From contig RFFU01000082.1 of NCBI GenBank assembly GCA_003697085.1, positions 1-32,071 on the forward strand: DNA of 32,071 nt, given 5' to 3'. The notes under the pieces are model-generated. The model made no database searches, had not been told where the DNA came from, and saw nothing but the letters and a program-made list of their open reading frames with translations. The position numbers and the translations under genes were made by a program. Below, piece after piece: positions 7,944 to 18,091 of this stretch (its first letter is position 1; the number at the start of each line of letters is the position of its first letter). The stretch is from Candidatus Hydrogenedentota bacterium (GTDB lineage: Bacteria; UBA8481; J006).

Positions 7944-10244
7944 GTGAGAGAAGCCCCGGTGTTGCAAATCCCGAAAAGGGACACGGTGCCGAGCGAAGGG
8001 ACGAGCAAAACGTTTCTTCAGAGTTTGGGGTTGTCTGAGGAGGAAATCGAGCGGATTCGATCACTCTTGGGACGGGAGCCCACCGAGACGGAATGGGGGA
8101 TCTTCTCCGTGATGTGGTCCGAACACTGCTCCTACAAGAATACGAAACGTCTCTTGGCCGCTCTTCCTACGAGCGGGAAAGATGTGCTTCAAGGTCCGGG
8201 GGAGAATGCCGGAGTGGTCGCCGTCGATGAAGAGTGGGCGGTCGCCTTCAAGGTCGAATCCCACAATCATCCCTCCTTCGTGGAGCCTTATCAAGGGGCC
8301 GCCACGGGGGTCGGGGGCATTCTGCGGGATATCTTCACGATGGGGGCCCGTCCCATCGCTCTTCTCGATTCGCTTCACTTCGGGTCGACGGAAAACGATG
8401 TTCACTCAATACGCTCCCGCCGTATCGCGGAAGGTGTCGTTCGGGCGATCGCCGATTACGGAAACTGTGTCGGGATTCCCACGGTGGCGGGGGAAACGCA
8501 TTTTGACCGGAGCTACTCCGGGAATCCCTTGGTCAATGTCATGGCCGTGGGGGTCGTGAAACGGAAGGATGTGGCGCGAGCCGTCGCGTCGGAACCCGGA
8601 CGAAAGGTGTTGTATTACGGCAATCCGACGGGACGTGACGGAGTGCACGGCGCCACGATGGCCTCGGAGACATTTGAAGTCGAAGACGAAGATAAACGAA
8701 TCAATGTTCAGGTCGGGGATCCCTTTATGGAAAAGAAGATTCTCGAAGCGACGCTGGAACTCGTTCAAGCAGGTCTCCTTGAAGCCGTCCAGGATATGGG
8801 TGCCGCCGGCCTGACGTGTTCCTCCTGCGAAATGGCGGGTCGGGGGAACACGGGAATACGAATTCATCTAAACAGAATCCCTTTACGGGCCGAAGGACTC
8901 ACTCCATACGAGATTATGCTGTCGGAATCGCAAGAACGAATGCTGGCCGTCGTGAAGGAGGAGAATTGGGAGAGCGCTCGCCGGATACTCGAAAAATGGG
9001 ATCTCGAAGCCGTAGATATCGGAGAAACGACGGGCGACGGATGGATGCGCGTCTGGGGGAACGAAGAGCCGGAGACGGAGGTGGCGGCGATTCCCGTGCG
9101 TTGTCTTACGACAGAGGCGCCGGTTTATTTGCCGCGACGCGCGGGAAAGAAAAGCGGGGCGGAGGTGCGCCCGCAACCCGCGCTTTCCTCGGAAGAGGGC
9201 AACGATATTTCCGGACATCTCCTTCGATTTCTCGCCTCTGAGAATGTTTCTTCGCGCCGCCCGATCTACCGGCAATACGATACAATGGTCGGCACGCGAA
9301 CGGTTTGGAAGACCGTGGGAGGTGATGCCGCTGTCCTTCGCCTGGACGGTACGGAGAAGGGGCTGGCCGTCACGATCGATTCGAACGCGCGTTTCGCCCG
9401 GCACGATCCCTTTCGGGCTTCCGAGTATGCCGTCATCGAAGCCGCAAGAAACATCGCGGCCGTCGGAGCTCGGCCGCTGGCCGTCACCAATTGCCTCAAC
9501 TACGGCGATCCCGGAAATCCGGAGCGCTTCGAGGAGATCGCGGCCGGGGTCGAGGGTTTGGGATATGCCTGCGCCCGAATCGGAACTCCGGTCACCGGCG
9601 GCAATGTTTCGTTGTACAACGAAACGGCGGGCGCGGCGATTCTTCCGACGACTGTGGTGGGAATGATCGGGATAATGGATGATTACCGCAGGACAACAAG
9701 CCCGGCCCTTTCCGGCGACGATCTCTGGCTTCTCGGAACCCATTCACCGTCTTTGGCGGGAAGCGAGTATGAACACTGGAGCCGGGGAGAAACCTCGGCG
9801 GCTCTTCCGGAGATTGATTACGATTTCGAGCGATCTCTGCATGCCTTTATGGTGGAGGCGGTCTCGAAGAATCTTCTTCGTTCCGCTCACGACATCTCCG
9901 CGGGAGGGATTTTCGTGGCGGCAGTGGAGATGGTCTTGAAAGGGAAACGCGGTTTGGTTTGGGAGAAGGTTCCGGAAGATGATGATTTCGCCCTTGTTGA
10001 GTATCTGCTGGGCGAGGGAGGCGCGGCGATGTTGATTGCGACGGCGGCCGAAAAGCGGGGCACCGTGGAGGCGTTGGCTCGACGGTGGAATTTGCTCATC
10101 GAGCGGGTGGCGTCGATCGAGGGGGATCGGCTCGTCTTCGGAAAGCAAATCTCATTTTCGCTCGAGAATCTCGCCGCCGCGTGGGAAGGGGATCTCGAAA
10201 AGAGGATTTTTTTACTTGCCGGGAAGGAGGAGGCAGCCTCGTGA
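7944..10244 (+). CDS. purL: Phosphoribosylformylglycinamidine synthase, large subunit PurL
   Basis: ATP-dependent synthase part of the FGAM synthase complex. The 766-residue protein is the small PurL type with two AIR-synthase-like halves. It shows SEHCSYK at 59-65 with the catalytic His, ESHNHPS at 105-111 and TGGNVSLYNET in the second half. It lacks the fused glutaminase of large PurL, matching the separate purS and purQ. GTG at 7944 was taken from the one-base gap to purQ; the Shine-Dalgarno is weak and the first 25 or so residues are not conserved, so a later GTG is possible. Confidence 0.96.
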   Translation: MREAPVLQIPKRDTVPSEGTSKTFLQSLGLSEEEIERIRSLLGREPTETEWGIFSVMWSEHCSYKNTKRLLAALPTSGKDVLQGPGENAGVVAVDEEWAVAFKVESHNHPSFVEPYQGAATGVGGILRDIFTMGARPIALLDSLHFGSTENDVHSIRSRRIAEGVVRAIADYGNCVGIPTVAGETHFDRSYSGNPLVNVMAVGVVKRKDVARAVASEPGRKVLYYGNPTGRDGVHGATMASETFEVEDEDKRINVQVGDPFMEKKILEATLELVQAGLLEAVQDMGAAGLTCSSCEMAGRGNTGIRIHLNRIPLRAEGLTPYEIMLSESQERMLAVVKEENWESARRILEKWDLEAVDIGETTGDGWMRVWGNEEPETEVAAIPVRCLTTEAPVYLPRRAGKKSGAEVRPQPALSSEEGNDISGHLLRFLASENVSSRRPIYRQYDTMVGTRTVWKTVGGDAAVLRLDGTEKGLAVTIDSNARFARHDPFRASEYAVIEAARNIAAVGARPLAVTNCLNYGDPGNPERFEEIAAGVEGLGYACARIGTPVTGGNVSLYNETAGAAILPTTVVGMIGIMDDYRRTTSPALSGDDLWLLGTHSPSLAGSEYEHWSRGETSAALPEIDYDFERSLHAFMVEAVSKNLLRSAHDISAGGIFVAAVEMVLKGKRGLVWEKVPEDDDFALVEYLLGEGGAAMLIATAAEKRGTVEALARRWNLLIERVASIEGDRLVFGKQISFSLENLAAAWEGDLEKRIFLLAGKEEAAS

Positions 10245-11695
10245 AAGACTTCCCTCTGAAAGCACTTTCTTTCCATCCCAGGGAGGAGTGTGGCGTCGTC
10301 GGTATTTGGAACGTTCCGGAGGCGGCGAAATTGGCGTATCTCGGCCTTTACACGCTCCAGCATCGCGGGCAGGAGAGCGCGGGGATCGTGACGGCTCGAG
10401 AGGGAGAGTTGTGGGGGCACCGGGGAATGGGGCTCGTGGCCGATGTCTTCGATGCTGAAACATTAAATCATTTACCGGGCACGCGGGCCATCGGCCACGT
10501 ACGGTACTCGACGACGGGGGACCCGGATCCCGAGAATTGCCAACCGCTTCAGATTCAATACCGCCGAGGGGGATTGGCCTTGGCTCACAACGGAAACATC
10601 GTCAACGCCTCGAGTATCCGGAGGGAATTGGAATTGTCGGGAGCCATCTTTCATACGACGGTCGATTCCGAGGTGATACTCCATCTCTTGGCGCGAGATG
10701 TCGGAAGCTTTGAAGACACTCTCTTCTCGGCGTTGTCGGCGGTCCGTGGCGCCTACTCAATGGTGATTCTCACGCCGGAATCACTTGTGGCGGTGAGGGA
10801 CCCCAATGGTTTTCGACCGCTTCTTTTGGGACGTCTCAAGGAAGGCTGGGTCGTGGCTTCCGAGACCTGCGCCTTCGACCTGATCGGGGCCGTTTATGAA
10901 CGGGAGGTTGAACCAGGGGAGGTGATCATCTTCGATCGGGAGGGATTGCGTTCGCGCCGCCTGGCGCCGGCTTCGCGCCAATCCCTTTGCATTTTCGAAC
11001 TGATTTATTTTTCTCGGCCGGACAGTACGATCTTCGAGGAGTCAGTTCACGAAGCGCGATTGCGTTTGGGAGCGGCGCTGGCGCGAGCCTGCCCCGCCGA
11101 GGCGGATGTCGTCATTTCCGTGCCGGATTCCTCGAATACCGCAGCGCTCGGATATGCTCGGGAAGCCGGTCTGCCCTTCGAGCAGGGGTTGATCCGTTCC
11201 CACTACATCGGGCGGACATTCATCGAGCCGGACGCGAACATCCGGGATTTCGGCGTCCGGTTGAAGTACAATCCGGTCCGAGCCGTGCTCGAAGGGAGGC
11301 GCATCGTGCTCGTGGATGACTCGATCGTTCGAGGCAGTACCAGCCGGAAGATCGTGAGAATGATTCGCGCGGCCGGCGCGCGGGAGATTCATATGCGGAT
11401 TTCCTGTCCCCCCTGGCGGTACCCCTGTAACTACGGAATCGATACTCCCGAGGCCGAAAAACTCATTGCGCACAGGAACGATGTCGAGACGATTCGGAAG
11501 GAGATAGACGCCGATTCGCTCGGGTATCTCACGGTCGAGCAGATGTTGGCGGCGATTCCGAATCATCAATTCTGCACGGCCTGCTTCACCGGCGACTATC
11601 CGGTTCGTTTCGAGACGCGCGAGAAGAAGACGGTTCTCGGAACCGGACGCCGGACGACGGTCGCAAGAAAGGCGGGAGGATTCTTATGCCTCTGA
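10241..11695 (+). CDS. purF: Amidophosphoribosyltransferase
   Basis: First committed purine step: PRPP plus glutamine to phosphoribosylamine. GTG at 10241 overlaps the purL stop by four bases, has GGAGG about 10 bases upstream and gives 484 residues; a longer open frame from 10085 lies inside purL and is rejected. A propeptide of 16 residues precedes nucleophile C17 in EECGVVG, so maturation by cleavage is expected as in the Bacillus type. Likely [4Fe-4S] ligands are C250, C389 or C396, and C445/C448. The PRPP site VLVDDSIVRGS is at about 355-365. Confidence 0.96.
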   Translation: MKDFPLKALSFHPREECGVVGIWNVPEAAKLAYLGLYTLQHRGQESAGIVTAREGELWGHRGMGLVADVFDAETLNHLPGTRAIGHVRYSTTGDPDPENCQPLQIQYRRGGLALAHNGNIVNASSIRRELELSGAIFHTTVDSEVILHLLARDVGSFEDTLFSALSAVRGAYSMVILTPESLVAVRDPNGFRPLLLGRLKEGWVVASETCAFDLIGAVYEREVEPGEVIIFDREGLRSRRLAPASRQSLCIFELIYFSRPDSTIFEESVHEARLRLGAALARACPAEADVVISVPDSSNTAALGYAREAGLPFEQGLIRSHYIGRTFIEPDANIRDFGVRLKYNPVRAVLEGRRIVLVDDSIVRGSTSRKIVRMIRAAGAREIHMRISCPPWRYPCNYGIDTPEAEKLIAHRNDVETIRKEIDADSLGYLTVEQMLAAIPNHQFCTACFTGDYPVRFETREKKTVLGTGRRTTVARKAGGFLCL

Positions 11696-12687
11696 CCTAC
11701 GAACAAACCGGCGTGGACACGAAGCGCGGGGATGAAGTTGTCCAGCGCTTAAGACGATTTCTTCCGGAGATCGGAGATTTCAACGGGCGCTTCCCGTTAC
11801 CGGAGTTTTCCGGTGTTCGCCCCTCGCTGGTGGCCGCCGCCGACGGCGTCGGTACGAAGGTTCTTCTGGTGAAGGACAGGGAAGACCGTCTCGCGATCGG
11901 AACCGACCTTGTTGCAATGAATATCAACGACATACTTTGTTCGGGCGCGAAACCGCTTTTCTTTCTCGACTATATCGCGACCGGTCGCCTCGATCCGGAA
12001 AAGGTGGAGGAATTGGTTCGCGGTATCGGACAGGCCTGCGACGAGGCCGGCTGCATCCTTCTCGGTGGAGAAACAGCGGAAATGCCCGATCTTTACGGCG
12101 AAGAAGAATTCGATCTGGCCGGCTTTGCCGTGGGAATCGTGGACGAGGAAAAGGCCTGGGGGCGGCATCGAGTCCGAAGCGGCGATCTCCTCGTCGGCTT
12201 GGCGTCCTCGGGGATTCATTCGAACGGGTTGACATTGGCACGGAAGGCTCTGCGGCGTTTTCTCGAAGGGCCGGATAAGGACGAGACAGTTCGAAAAAGA
12301 CTTCTCGTTCCGACACGAATCTATGCCCGCGCGGTCGAAGCCTTGCCCGACGAGGCGGTTCACGCCGCCGCTCACATTACCGGAGGAGGGCTCGTGGGAA
12401 ATCTCGTTCGCGTTCTTCCGGAAGGTGCGGGGTTCCGAATCGACAAGAGAACGTGGATCGTTCCTGAAGTTTTCGAGTTGATCCGGCGGGAAGGGCGGGT
12501 AGAAAACGACGAAATGTTCAGCGTGTTCAATATGGGAATTGGAATGGTCCTCGTTTCGGAAAGGGAATCCGGAGACGAAATCCGTCGTATTTTGGAAGAG
12601 AGAGGATATGCGAGCTCGATCATCGGAGAGGTGACGGAGACCGGAACTGTCGAATGGAAAGATTCCGATGGAGGAACGCATCGATGA
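11686..12687 (+). CDS. purM: Phosphoribosylformylglycinamidine cyclo-ligase (AIR synthetase)
   Basis: Closes FGAM to aminoimidazole ribonucleotide with ATP. The 333-residue protein begins TYEQTGVDTKRGDEVV and has the GVGTK motif, ATDLVAMNINDILCSGAKPLFFLDY in conserved pieces (NINDILCSGA, LFFLDYIATG), the GGETAEMPDLY loop and ITGGGLVGN. It overlaps purF by 10 bases and purB by four. Confidence 0.97.
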   Translation: MPLTYEQTGVDTKRGDEVVQRLRRFLPEIGDFNGRFPLPEFSGVRPSLVAAADGVGTKVLLVKDREDRLAIGTDLVAMNINDILCSGAKPLFFLDYIATGRLDPEKVEELVRGIGQACDEAGCILLGGETAEMPDLYGEEEFDLAGFAVGIVDEEKAWGRHRVRSGDLLVGLASSGIHSNGLTLARKALRRFLEGPDKDETVRKRLLVPTRIYARAVEALPDEAVHAAAHITGGGLVGNLVRVLPEGAGFRIDKRTWIVPEVFELIRREGRVENDEMFSVFNMGIGMVLVSERESGDEIRRILEERGYASSIIGEVTETGTVEWKDSDGGTHR

Positions 12688-13988
12688 TACCGCGGTATGT
12701 TCGGGAGGAGATGGGGGAACTCTGGAGTGAGGAGAGCAAATTCAAACGTTGGCTCGAAGTGGAATTGGCCTATTGCCGCGCCTGCCGGGAGGAAGGTCTG
12801 CTTTCGGAGGAAGATTGGCGGACGATCCAAGAGAAAGCCGAGGTTCGCATCGAGAGAATTCTCGAGATAGAGGAACGGACCCACCATGACGTCATTGCCT
12901 TTCTGGAAGCGCTCGGGGAGAACGTAGGGCCGGCCGCAAGGTTTATCCATCTCGGCCTGACCTCGAGCGATATCGTTGATACGGCCAACGCCTTGGCCTT
13001 GACGCGCGCCGCCGACGTGCTTCTTCAAGGGCTCTCTCTTTTGCTCGACTCGGTGCGTGAAAAGGCCTGCCGGTACAAGTTCCTCGTCTGCGCGGGGCGT
13101 ACCCATGGCATACACGCCGAACCGACGACCTTCGGGATCAAAATGGCCGTCTTCTGGGCCGAACTGAAACGACAGGAGAGGAGATTGAAGCAGGCTCGAG
13201 AAGAGATTGCGTGTGGAAAATTGTCCGGAGCGGTCGGATGTTATGCGGAGGTTTCGCCGGAACGAGAAGCCCGAGCGCTTTCCTTTCTCGGTCTGAAGCG
13301 GGATGAAGCGGCCACGCAGGTTATTCAGCGGGATCGCCATGCCGCGCTGATCGGGAATCTTGCTCTTCTCGGTGGAACTTTGGAACGGATGGCGGTCGAG
13401 TTTCGGCACCTTCAGCGAACGGAAGTCGGCGAGGTTCGGGAGCCTTTCGCCCAAGGGCAAAAAGGGTCTTCGGCGATGCCGCACAAGAGAAATCCGATCG
13501 TATGCGAACGGATTTCCGGCCTGGCGAGGCTTCTCCGTTCCTACGCGTTGGCCGCGATGGAAAACCAGGCCTTGTGGCACGAGCGGGATATTTCCCATTC
13601 CAGCGTGGAACGGGTGATCTTTCCGGACGCCTTTTGTGTAGCCGATTATATGCTCGATCGTATGACACGGATCGTGTCCGGTCTTGTCGTGAATGAGAAA
13701 CGAATGAAAGAAATATTGGATTCCTCCCGGGGACTGCTTTATTCGAGTCGGATATTGACGGCGCTGATGCGAAAGGGGGTTTCGAGGAATGCCGCTTATG
13801 AATGGGTTCAAGCGGCCGCGATGCGTTCCCAAGACGAGGAGAAATCGTTCGTGGATTGTCTGATTCAGGAACCTTTTGCGGGAGGAGAACCGCCGCTGGC
13901 GGAAGAGGAAATTCGAGAATTGGCGACGCCGGAGTATCTTCATGCTTCGGCGGAAAAAATTTTTTTGCGACTGGGGCTGGACGGATGA
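12684..13988 (+). CDS. purB: Adenylosuccinate lyase
   Basis: Releases fumarate from SAICAR and from adenylosuccinate. ATG at 12684 overlaps the purM stop as ATGA and has GAGGA upstream; it gives 434 residues starting MIPRYVREEMGELWSEE, the short Bacillus-like form. Active-site segments are TSSDIVDT (93-100), GRTHGIHAEPTTFG (138-151) and the fumarase-superfamily signature GSSAMPHKRNP (261-271). An in-frame extension to 12654 lies within purM and is not needed. Confidence 0.97.
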   Translation: MIPRYVREEMGELWSEESKFKRWLEVELAYCRACREEGLLSEEDWRTIQEKAEVRIERILEIEERTHHDVIAFLEALGENVGPAARFIHLGLTSSDIVDTANALALTRAADVLLQGLSLLLDSVREKACRYKFLVCAGRTHGIHAEPTTFGIKMAVFWAELKRQERRLKQAREEIACGKLSGAVGCYAEVSPEREARALSFLGLKRDEAATQVIQRDRHAALIGNLALLGGTLERMAVEFRHLQRTEVGEVREPFAQGQKGSSAMPHKRNPIVCERISGLARLLRSYALAAMENQALWHERDISHSSVERVIFPDAFCVADYMLDRMTRIVSGLVVNEKRMKEILDSSRGLLYSSRILTALMRKGVSRNAAYEWVQAAAMRSQDEEKSFVDCLIQEPFAGGEPPLAEEEIRELATPEYLHASAEKIFLRLGLDG

Positions 13989-15286
13989 AGATTCTTGTCG
14001 TGGGTTCGGGCGGTCGCGAGGATGCTTTGGCTTGGCGGCTTTCGCAGGAAAGAGACGCGGACGTTTTTACAACGCCGGGGAATTGTGGAACCGCCCGTTG
14101 GGGTGAAAATCTCGAGGGTGATCCCGAGGAAGTCGCGGCAAGGTTGGAACCGGACCTAATCGTTGTGGGGCCGGAAGCCCCGCTGGCGGAGGGACTCGGG
14201 GACCGATTGCGTTCCGCGGGATTTGCGGTGGTGGGTCCCTCGGCGGAAGCGGCACGCGTGGAGTCAAGCAAGTCCTTCGCAAAAGAGTTGATGAAGCGCG
14301 CGGGAGTTCCCACAGCCCGATCCTTGAAAGCAAGAAACCTCGAGGAAGCGCGGAAGGCGGTCGCGGAAGTGGGGCGTTTCTCCGAATCTTCCGACTCCCC
14401 CCGGCGCGGCGTCGTCGTCAAAGCGGATGGATTGGCTGCCGGGAAGGGGGTTACCGTTTGCCGCACTGAAGAAGAAGCCGAGAACGCTGTCAGGGAGATA
14501 TTCGTGGAACATCGTTTTGGAGAAGATTCTCCTGTCGCCGTGATCGAGGAGATCCTTGTTGGAAGGGAAGCCTCGATGTTGGCCGTCGTCTCTTCCGGGA
14601 CCTTTCTCCTCCTTCCCGGCGCGGAAGATCACAAGGCGGTGGGGGACGGGGATAGCGGACCAAATACGGGGGGAATGGGAGCCATCTCTCCGACTCCGGT
14701 CCTGACGAGCGAAATCGAAGAGAAGGTGTCGGAAAGGATATTCCAGCCGATGGTGGAAACGTTGTTCCGGGAAGGGCTCGATTACAGGGGAATCCTTTAT
14801 GCCGGTTTGATGATTTCCCCTTCAGGAGATCCGAGTGTGGTCGAATTCAACTGCCGCTTCGGCGATCCGGAGGCGCAAGCGGTGCTTCCCAGAGTAAGAG
14901 GTCCTCTTTTGGACGTTCTTCAAGCCTGTGCGACGGGGGAAAGGTTGGTGGGGAGACTCGAGGTCGATTCGAGTGCGGTTGCGTGTGTCATTGCCGCTTC
15001 GGAAGGTTATCCCGTTGCGACGCGTACAGGCATGCCGATCGAGGGGCTTTCGCTCGATGACACTGTTGACGAGACGGGGCTTCCGGAGGTCTTCGTTTCC
15101 GGGGTCAAGCGCCGAGGCGATATCTTCGTAACCGCGGGCGGGCGCGTCGGGGGGTTTATGGGGCGTGGAGAAACGCTTGGAGCGGCGTTGGAGATTGCTT
15201 ATCGCTCGCTCGAAAAGGTTCGGTGGGAAGGGATGCACTTTCGAAGGGATATCGGTCGTCGAGAGAAAAGGGGGCTTGTCGTATGA
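13985..15286 (+). CDS. purD: Phosphoribosylamine-glycine ligase (GAR synthetase)
   Basis: Second purine step, joining phosphoribosylamine and glycine with ATP. The 433-residue ATP-grasp enzyme starts MKILVVGSGGREDALAW and has the family segments VGPEAPLAEGL, VVKADGLAAGKGV, GAEDHKAVGDGD, NTGGMGA and FNCRFGDPEAQ. The start overlaps the purB stop as ATGA. It is the last purine gene; pyrR follows with a four-base overlap and no spacer for a separate promoter. Confidence 0.97.
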   Translation: MKILVVGSGGREDALAWRLSQERDADVFTTPGNCGTARWGENLEGDPEEVAARLEPDLIVVGPEAPLAEGLGDRLRSAGFAVVGPSAEAARVESSKSFAKELMKRAGVPTARSLKARNLEEARKAVAEVGRFSESSDSPRRGVVVKADGLAAGKGVTVCRTEEEAENAVREIFVEHRFGEDSPVAVIEEILVGREASMLAVVSSGTFLLLPGAEDHKAVGDGDSGPNTGGMGAISPTPVLTSEIEEKVSERIFQPMVETLFREGLDYRGILYAGLMISPSGDPSVVEFNCRFGDPEAQAVLPRVRGPLLDVLQACATGERLVGRLEVDSSAVACVIAASEGYPVATRTGMPIEGLSLDDTVDETGLPEVFVSGVKRRGDIFVTAGGRVGGFMGRGETLGAALEIAYRSLEKVRWEGMHFRRDIGRREKRGLVV

Positions 15287-15861
15287 CGGAGAAGAAAGGG
15301 GTTTCCGGCGGCCGGATGAAAGGGGTAATGAGTGCGGGTGAAATGACGGCGGTGCTTGAGGAGATGGGCAGTGCCATCCTGGACGTATGCGGTGAGGATC
15401 CTCCGCGATTTGTTGGGATTCTCTCCCGGGGCGTTCCCCTTTCCCATAGGTTGGGACGGATCGTCTCTTCGGGGGAACGGGAGATATCGGAATACGGCGA
15501 ACTCGATATCGCGCTTTATCGCGATGATTTCACGGAAGGAGGCGGCGATTGGCCGGAGGTGCGCGGGAGTCGGATCCCCTTTGATATTGCGGGAAAGACG
15601 ATCATATTGGTCGATGACGTTTTGTTCACCGGAAGAACGATTCGCGCGGCCTTGAATGCCTTGATGGATTATGGCCGCCCGAAAAAGGTTCTTTTGGCGG
15701 TTCTGATCGATCGAGGCGGGCGGGAACTTCCGATCCAGGCGGACTTCGTCGGAAAGCGTATAGAGGTCGGCGAGCAGGACCATGTGCGCGTGCGGTTGCG
15801 AGAGGTGGATGGAGAGGATGGGGTCGTGATCTTCCAACGGCGGAAAGGCGGGGAAGAATGA
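15283..15861 (+). CDS. pyrR: PyrR, pyrimidine regulatory protein / uracil phosphoribosyltransferase
   Basis: PyrR proteins bind uridine nucleotides and pyr mRNA to cause attenuation or translational repression, and many also have uracil phosphoribosyltransferase activity. The 192-residue product has GILSRGVPL, the typical ALYRDDF stretch (78-83) and the PRPP loop [17 protein letters not shown] (107-123). It has about 15 extra N-terminal residues before the conserved start MSAGEM. It opens the pyr half of the superoperon, overlapping purD and pyrB by four bases each, so no attenuator can precede it locally. The target of any regulation is therefore not obvious from the sequence. Confidence 0.93.
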   Translation: MTEKKGVSGGRMKGVMSAGEMTAVLEEMGSAILDVCGEDPPRFVGILSRGVPLSHRLGRIVSSGEREISEYGELDIALYRDDFTEGGGDWPEVRGSRIPFDIAGKTIILVDDVLFTGRTIRAALNALMDYGRPKKVLLAVLIDRGGRELPIQADFVGKRIEVGEQDHVRVRLREVDGEDGVVIFQRRKGGEE

Positions 15862-16799
15862 TTCGGTTGCGATCCCGGCATCTCCTCACGATCGAGGAAC
15901 TCACCCACGATGAGATTCTCGAGATCCTCGATACGGCGAGAGGAATGAAAGAAGTCTTTGCTTCTCGAGAGGAAAATACCCGTGCCGTAAAAAAGGTTCC
16001 TGTCCTTCAGGGGAGGACCGTCGTGATTCTCTTTTTTGAGCCCTCGACGAGGACGAGGCAGTCTTTTGAGTTGGCGGCGAAACGGTTGAGCGCGGATGTG
16101 GTGACACTCAACATTGCGGCGTCGAGCCGGGAGAAGGGAGAAACCATCATCGACACGGTCCGTACGCTTGAGGCGATGGCGAGCGACATTATCGTCGTGC
16201 GCCATCGTTCCTCCGGCGTCCCGCGGTTGCTTTCGAAAACCGTTCGTTCCTCGATCGTCAACGCCGGCGACGGCTGCCATGCGCATCCCACGCAGGCGCT
16301 GCTCGATTTTTTCACGATGCGCGAACATCTTGGGGAATTGAAAGGAAGGAAGGTCGTGATCGTGGGGGACATTCTGCACAGCCGTGTCGCCCGCTCGAAC
16401 ATCCACGGCCTCCAAAAATTGGGGGTCAAGGTAACGCTGGTCGGGCCTCCAAGTTTGGTTCCGCGGGAATTCTCCCGGTTGGGGGTGGAGATCGAGTACG
16501 ATTTCGACCGAGCGTTGGCCGGAGCCGATGTCGTTATGATGTTGCGAATACAGAAGGAGCGGATGATGGGCGCTTTCTTTCCGTCCATCGGGGAGTACCA
16601 CCGATTTTATGGATTGAATCGACAACGCCTTGCACTGGCGAAACCGGACTGTCTCGTGATGCACCCCGGGCCGATCAATCGCGGGGTGGAGATCGACTCG
16701 GACGTGGCGGACGGGCCGCAATCCGTGATTTGCGAACAAGTCACCAACGGAGTGGCTGTTCGGATGGCGATCCTCTATCTTTTGGCGTCGCGGCTATGA
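15858..16799 (+). CDS. pyrB: Aspartate carbamoyltransferase catalytic subunit
   Basis: Makes carbamoyl-aspartate from carbamoyl phosphate and aspartate. The 313-residue protein carries FEPSTRTR (60-67) for carbamoyl phosphate, then HPTQALLD and MHPGPINRG. No regulatory subunit pyrI follows, so it is a catalytic-only enzyme. Adjacency to an active-type dihydroorotase leaves open a PyrB-PyrC complex as seen in some bacteria (inference). ATGA overlaps join it to both neighbours. Confidence 0.97.
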   Translation: MIRLRSRHLLTIEELTHDEILEILDTARGMKEVFASREENTRAVKKVPVLQGRTVVILFFEPSTRTRQSFELAAKRLSADVVTLNIAASSREKGETIIDTVRTLEAMASDIIVVRHRSSGVPRLLSKTVRSSIVNAGDGCHAHPTQALLDFFTMREHLGELKGRKVVIVGDILHSRVARSNIHGLQKLGVKVTLVGPPSLVPREFSRLGVEIEYDFDRALAGADVVMMLRIQKERMMGAFFPSIGEYHRFYGLNRQRLALAKPDCLVMHPGPINRGVEIDSDVADGPQSVICEQVTNGVAVRMAILYLLASRL

Positions 16800-18091
16800 G
16801 AACGGAGGAAGAGGCGGTGTTGCTCAAGGGCGGGCGCCTGGTCGATCCCGGCTTCGATGGAGAGGAATCGGTCGACCTCCTGATTCGCAACGGGCGAATC
16901 GAGGCGATCGGGAAGGATCTTTCGTTTGCTGATGTTCGGGTGAAGGACATCCGCGGACAGTGGATCGTGCCAGGACTTATCGATCTTCATGTCCATTTTC
17001 GGGAACCGGGAGAAGAGGAGAAAGAGACGATCGCGACCGGCTCGGCCGCCGCGGTCAAGGGGGGCTTTACAGCCGTGTGTTGTATGCCGAATACTTCTCC
17101 GCCCCTGGATACCCCCGCGGGGATTCGTTTCGTCATCGATCGCGCGAACGTTGTCGGAAAGGCACGGGTTTACCCCATCGGGGCGATCACGATGGGATTG
17201 GAAGGCGAGGGCCTGACGAATATCGGAAGTCTCGCCGAAGCGGGTGCCGTTGCTTTGTCCGATGACGGCAGGATGGTTATGGATTCGCGGATAATGAGAC
17301 GGGCGATGGAATACGCGAAGGCGTTCGGGATCCCGTTTACCCTCCATTCCATCGATGAGAATCTCGCGGCCGGCGGTCATATGAACGAGGGAGTCGTTTC
17401 AGCAAAATTGGGCGTGAGCGGAAGCCCCGCGCACGCGGAAATCATTGCGGTTATGAGAGACGTTGCGTTGGCGGAATTGACCGGAGCGCGGGTTCATATC
17501 GCCCATGTTTCGACAAAGGGAGCCATTGAAGTGATCCGAAGAGCGAAGGAGAAGGGTTTGCCCGTTACCGCGGAGGTCACACCGCACCACCTCATCCTGA
17601 CGGAAGAAGCCGTGGAGGATTACGACCCGAACTTCAAGATGAATCCCCCTTTGAGGACGAAGGAGGATCGAGAGGCGCTTCAAGAAGCGCTTCAAGAGGG
17701 GATCATCGATGCGATTGCGACGGATCACGCCCCCCATACCGTTCTCGAGAAAAGTCTGCCTTTCGATGAGGCTCCTTTCGGGGTGACGGGATTGGAAACG
17801 GCGGTCGCCGCGACATATACCTATCTCGTGAAACCGGGAATTCTGAAACCGAGGCGATGGATCGAGAGTCTTGCAACAATGCCGGCGAAAATTTTCGGGC
17901 TTCCGGGAGGACGCCTGGCGGTCGGGGAACCCGCCGATCTGACCGTTATCGACCCGAATCTGGCGAAGGAGGTCAAGGAAGAGGATTTTGTTGGAAAAGG
18001 AAAAAACAGTTGTTTTCTCGGAGAAACGCTTTCGGGGTGGCCGACGATGACGTTTGTCGGGGGGCGGTGTCAATACGCCGCGGAGGAGTGA
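16796..18091 (+). CDS. pyrC: Dihydroorotase
   Basis: Cyclises carbamoyl-aspartate to dihydroorotate. The 431-residue amidohydrolase has the metal motif HVH (65-67) in [10 protein letters not shown] and the later segments [21 protein letters not shown] and ATDHAPH. With its metal and substrate residues intact it should be active, not a PyrC-like pseudo-enzyme. ATG at 16796 overlaps pyrB as ATGA; a longer frame back to 16730 is inside pyrB. Confidence 0.96.
   Translation: MRTEEEAVLLKGGRLVDPGFDGEESVDLLIRNGRIEAIGKDLSFADVRVKDIRGQWIVPGLIDLHVHFREPGEEEKETIATGSAAAVKGGFTAVCCMPNTSPPLDTPAGIRFVIDRANVVGKARVYPIGAITMGLEGEGLTNIGSLAEAGAVALSDDGRMVMDSRIMRRAMEYAKAFGIPFTLHSIDENLAAGGHMNEGVVSAKLGVSGSPAHAEIIAVMRDVALAELTGARVHIAHVSTKGAIEVIRRAKEKGLPVTAEVTPHHLILTEEAVEDYDPNFKMNPPLRTKEDREALQEALQEGIIDAIATDHAPHTVLEKSLPFDEAPFGVTGLETAVAATYTYLVKPGILKPRRWIESLATMPAKIFGLPGGRLAVGEPADLTVIDPNLAKEVKEEDFVGKGKNSCFLGETLSGWPTMTFVGGRCQYAAEE

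Noticed and set aside
10085-10240. N-terminal extension of purF by 52 residues
   Set aside because: It lies inside purL, has no family similarity, and GTG at 10241 has a Shine-Dalgarno and places the catalytic Cys correctly.
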